Assembly (NCBI GenBank): GCA_038093515.1
Contig: JBBPSI010000370.1
Location: 1-18,321, forward strand
From: Butyriboletus loyo
Lineage: Eukaryota > Basidiomycota > Agaricomycetes > Boletales > Boletaceae
Reading direction: 5' to 3'
DNA: 18,321 nucleotides
This document shows, in pieces, positions 17,001 to 18,321 of this stretch. Below the pieces are notes generated by a model that saw nothing but the letters and a program-made list of their open reading frames with translations, made no database searches and was not told the origin of the DNA. The first letter of the stretch is position 1; every line of letters begins with the position of its first letter. The position numbers and the translations under genes are program-made.

Positions 17001-18013
17001 GCTATCTCTGTAGATACCGTTGCCTTGCGAACGTCGTATGTTCGTCTTGCCTGTTGGTCTAGGCGCTTTTTCCAGAGGTGCGCCATCCTCGTGTCCGGGT
17101 CCATGTCGAGGTACCGGATCAAATACCGTTGTGTTATTGCCCACGGGTCGTCGGGGCGTCTCTCTGCTGGTTGGTCTGGGAATGCTACTCGTCCAGTCGT
17201 CCAGTCAATGTCGGGGTTGGCGTCGCGAAGCCAGGGCAGTCCAAGGATAACGTTCTCTTGACCCACGTTGAGGATCAAGAACTCTCTGAGTTGTTCTGTA
17301 CCTCCCGTCTGGAGGATCATCGTTGTTGAGTACCGTATGGTTCCTCCCTTGTTTGGGGAACCGTCGACGTTCTGAGCCTTGAGCTCCTTGGTTAACCGTT
17401 TAATAGGGAGATGGTTTCGCTTGACAAAATCCCTGTGTACGAAGCATCCTGATGCTCCACTGTCCACCAGCGCGGTGGTGTCGAAGACTGGCCCGTTCTT
17501 GTTGGCACACAGCACAACCGGGATTCGCATGGACTGGGATTTCTGGCCAGTCGAATATGTGAAGGCGGCAATTGTCTCGGGGTGCCGCTCAACCTCGGGG
17601 GAGGGGAAACTCGGGTGGTCTCCCATAGCGGGGATCTTGCTCATCCGCTCTACTGACAACTCGTCGTCTGCTCCTCTCTTGACTGCTGTCGTCCCAGGAG
17701 CGTCATAGAAGCGTTCTATAGGGGTTTCTTCCCTAATAGGAGGAATCGGGGGCAAATCTTCATCGTCTTCCTCGGTGGCGATAAGATTGGGCACGTCTTC
17801 GTGCATGGGTCCTGGGGTCTCCAGGGGTGTGGCGTAGAGGGTTCCCTCCTCGTAGGAGGTTTCATTGCTGCTGCTGGCCTCTCGACGTCTTTTCTTGCGC
17901 TCCTGCGCGTCTTCTTCTTCTCGGATCCTTTTTCCGAGGATTTCTTGTGCTACCGCGGCTGCTTGGTAGGCTTTTCTTTTGGTTTGCCTTTCATTATTGA
18001 TTGCATTAGACAA
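14027..18013 (-). CDS. pol: Element C pol polyprotein, intact
   Basis: A 1,328-codon open frame, numbered from the first codon. Order: Lys/Arg-rich N-terminus with KKRRR (about 40-44, possible nuclear signal), acidic linker, protease DSGAS (184-188), RT (about 416-590) with MD at 474-475 and YMDD (538-541), RNase H (D687, E729, D756), integrase zinc site H896/H903/C933/C936, catalytic D967, D1028 and E1064 (35 residues between the last two), GPF module near 1195, and chromodomain (about 1253-1305). The tail is Ala-rich, from a GCC repeat at 14032-14060. The chromodomain likely steers insertion to methylated-H3K9 chromatin, as in other chromoviruses. The frame opens with TTG after a TGA. The first ATG is codon 70 (17806), just before the protease linker, so translation probably comes from an upstream gag frame by shifting, or starts at 17806. 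All catalytic residues are present. Confidence 0.95.
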   Translation of the reverse strand: MSNAINNERQTKRKAYQAAAVAQEILGKRIREEEDAQERKKRRREASSSNETSYEEGTLYATPLETPGPMHEDVPNLIATEEDDEDLPPIPPIREETPIERFYDAPGTTAVKRGADDELSVERMSKIPAMGDHPSFPSPEVERHPETIAAFTYSTGQKSQSMRIPVVLCANKNGPVFDTTALVDSGASGCFVHRDFVKRNHLPIKRLTKELKAQNVDGSPNKGGTIRYSTTMILQTGGTEQLREFLILNVGQENVILGLPWLRDANPDIDWTTGRVAFPDQPAERRPDDPWAITQRYLIRYLDMDPDTRMAHLWKKRLDQQARRTYDVRKATVSTEIAAKEEKPKKTLPAQYKGFEDVFEKKNLDELPPSRSFDHAIDLDKDFLPRVAKAYPLNPKETEACKEFVAEHLKTGKIVPSKSPQAAPFFFVGKKDGSLRPCQDYRHVNAHTIKNAYPLPLIGDLVDRLKGSKIFTKMDIRWGYNNVLIKPGDRWKAAFITPQGLFEPTVMFFGLCNSPATFQALMDHTFGDMIAEGWLVIYMDDILIHSEEAGVHEERTRRVLQRLREHKLFLKLEKCFFDTDEVEYLGMVIRAGRVQMDPTKLKAIQEWKSPTSVKAVRSFIGFCNFYRRFISNFSAISRPLHDLTKKATKWEWTPEHENAFLKIKEIFLQQPVLAMPDTTKEFKVMTDASLTATGAVLMQNDGNGDLHPCAYLSKTLSPAERNYDIYDRELLAVIHALEEWRHYLRGTGHPVTILTDHKNLTYFRQPNKLSRRQARWMMYLQDYDIKFHHLPGTAMGPADALSRRDEVDTSADNQEVVLLPDSVFVNALDTALAEKMVVSTENDPLVQKALSAMYEASPIFPRSAPHDWLFENDKLYYKGRLYVPEEARHPLVKELHEGPAGGHGGIFRTQNLVQRDYWWPGMGSFIRKFVTGCAVCQANKVNTHPTVPGLTPLSSTATRPFQQVSVDLITDLPESMGFDSVMVVVDHGLTKGVIFIPCNKTIDAAGVAQLFFDKVFTRFGLHDRCISDRGPQFASAFARELARLLKYDLALSSAYHPQTDGETERVNQELETYLRIFCDGRPDRWASILPMAEFSHNSTTHSVTGKTPFSFMIGYEPRAYPALGRTFLPALEARLSDLAASREEASEAHDKARRLMKERITTKFKPWKVGDKVWLEGRNLSLRYQSRKLAPKREGPFEVAQVISPVAFRLRLPPTWKIHDVFHASLLSSYRETPEHGPNYTNPPPDTIEGEEEYEVEKILSHRGTRNRRQYLVSWKGYSAAENTWEPEGNLDNSMPLLRAYKARHQKDFPVSTRSLIIAAAVSAAAAV
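14032..14060. repeat. GGC/GCC triplet run at the end of C pol
   Basis: Two short runs of GGC (plus strand) interrupted by GGAAAC encode the Ala-rich tail of pol. A1 pol ends differently (Pro/Ser), so the tail is not a conserved part of the chromodomain. Confidence 0.7.
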
Positions 18014-18034
18014 CCTTCCGTTTCAAGGGAAGGT
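18013..18034. other. Hairpin between pol and the right-edge ORF
   Basis: Perfect 7-bp inverted repeat ACCTTCC/GGAAGGT with an 8-base loop, followed on the plus strand by TATATAA (18034-18040). It straddles the opening of the C pol frame. It could be a structure affecting entry into pol or a chance palindrome. Confidence 0.35.
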
Positions 18035-18065
18035 ATATAATCCTTACTGAACACCTATTAATCAC

Positions 18066-18321
18066 ATGTACACTATGGCCTTCGACAACGAAATTGAATC
18101 AATCCTGGCTAATCCCCGTGCTGCACGTGTCTTGGTTTTCCATGGGTTCCGCCAGAACAAGTCACACATGGGAACCAGCAGTTCAACAGCACAGGTGCTT
18201 TTCTCGACGCGGGTTTACACCCTCGGTCGTGATGCTACATTTAGTCTACGAGACATTCCGAAACCTCCACCTAGTATGCAGCCAAGTCGATACCCTGTGC
18301 CTGGATGTTGGCTAGATATAT
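18066..18321 (+). CDS. Partial ORF of unknown function, runs off the window
   Basis: ATG at 18066 with a second in-frame ATG at 18075 in better context; 85 codons open to the edge. TATATAA lies 32 bases upstream. The peptide starts with a short acidic helix, then RVLVFHGFRQN and a Ser/Thr-rich part, then Pro-rich. I recognise no family. It is divergent to C pol and lies where gag of element C would be expected; the minus strand there has stops in all frames and no gag or knuckle signature. It may be a host gene beside a truncated element, part of another insertion, or an antisense ORF of element C. Confidence 0.35.
   Translation, partial: MYTMAFDNEIESILANPRAARVLVFHGFRQNKSHMGTSSSTAQVLFSTRVYTLGRDATFSLRDIPKPPPSMQPSRYPVPGCWLDI

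Larger units (their letters stand above)
13165..18013 (-). mobile_element. Element C: Ty3/gypsy chromovirus with intact pol, 5' part outside or missing
   Basis: On the minus strand: pol (18013-14027), 42 bases of spacer with polypurine tract, and 3' LTR (13984-13165). The left flank ACTAT (13160-13164) is the target in the A4 LTR. CpG is abundant and no stop or frameshift breaks pol, so this is the youngest insertion seen. Neither the 5' LTR nor a recognisable gag is found up to 18321; the element may continue past the edge, or be truncated near 18014. Confidence 0.9.

Noticed and set aside
18087..18150. VLVFHGF in the right-edge ORF as an alpha/beta-hydrolase start
   Set aside because: Resemblance over a few residues only; no nucleophile elbow or other motif is visible in the available part.

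Overview
The window is almost wholly made of nested Ty3/gypsy LTR retrotransposons of the chromovirus (Tf1/sushi-like) type. The host is probably a filamentous basidiomycete, most likely an Agaricomycete. I base that on the RT/integrase sequence style, the C-terminal chromodomain, and strong CpG decay of old copies. I see no rRNA, tRNA, CRISPR array or bacterial-type gene. Three LTR families can be told apart; A, B and C are my labels. All have TG...CA ends close to TGTTAC...GTAACA. A LTRs are about 426 bp, B about 492-506 bp, and C about 820-845 bp.

Layout from left to right. 1-627 is the start of a B element on the minus strand: leader, PBS and 5' LTR. It sits inside the 5' LTR of element A1. 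628-7291 is A1 on the plus strand: gag, pol (protease, RT, RNase H, integrase, chromodomain), an extra third ORF with three zinc knuckles, a polypurine tract and a 3' LTR. It is nearly full length but inactivated. 7292-8799 is the 5' end of element A3 (minus); a solo C LTR is inserted in its LTR, and A1 is inserted in its gag leader. 8800-12076 is the 5' half of element A2 (minus), interrupted by A3 and by two solo B LTRs in opposite orientations. 12077-12409 is the C LTR into which A2 jumped. 12410-13070 is the only stretch not attributable to these elements; it has almost no CpG and carries one ORF of unknown function. 13071-13164 is an A LTR (A4) broken by element C. 13165 onward is element C (minus), with one 3' LTR and an undamaged 1,300-codon pol. 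The last 250 bases carry a plus-strand ORF that runs off the edge, where gag would be expected.

Target-site duplications (5 bp) are visible for three solo LTRs. Single flanks fit the rest, giving the order: unknown locus, then C LTR, A2, A3, A1, B1. The most noteworthy points are these. Families A and B both show the hallmark of self-primed reverse transcription: the predicted mRNA 5' end is complementary to the PBS. All three families share a GGTCTGTG element 22-24 bp upstream of the TATA box. A1 carries a third ORF with a triple CCHC knuckle after pol. Eight of ten in-frame stops in A1 pol and ORF3 fit CGA-to-TGA decay. How far this resembles catalogued families needs database searches that I could not run.
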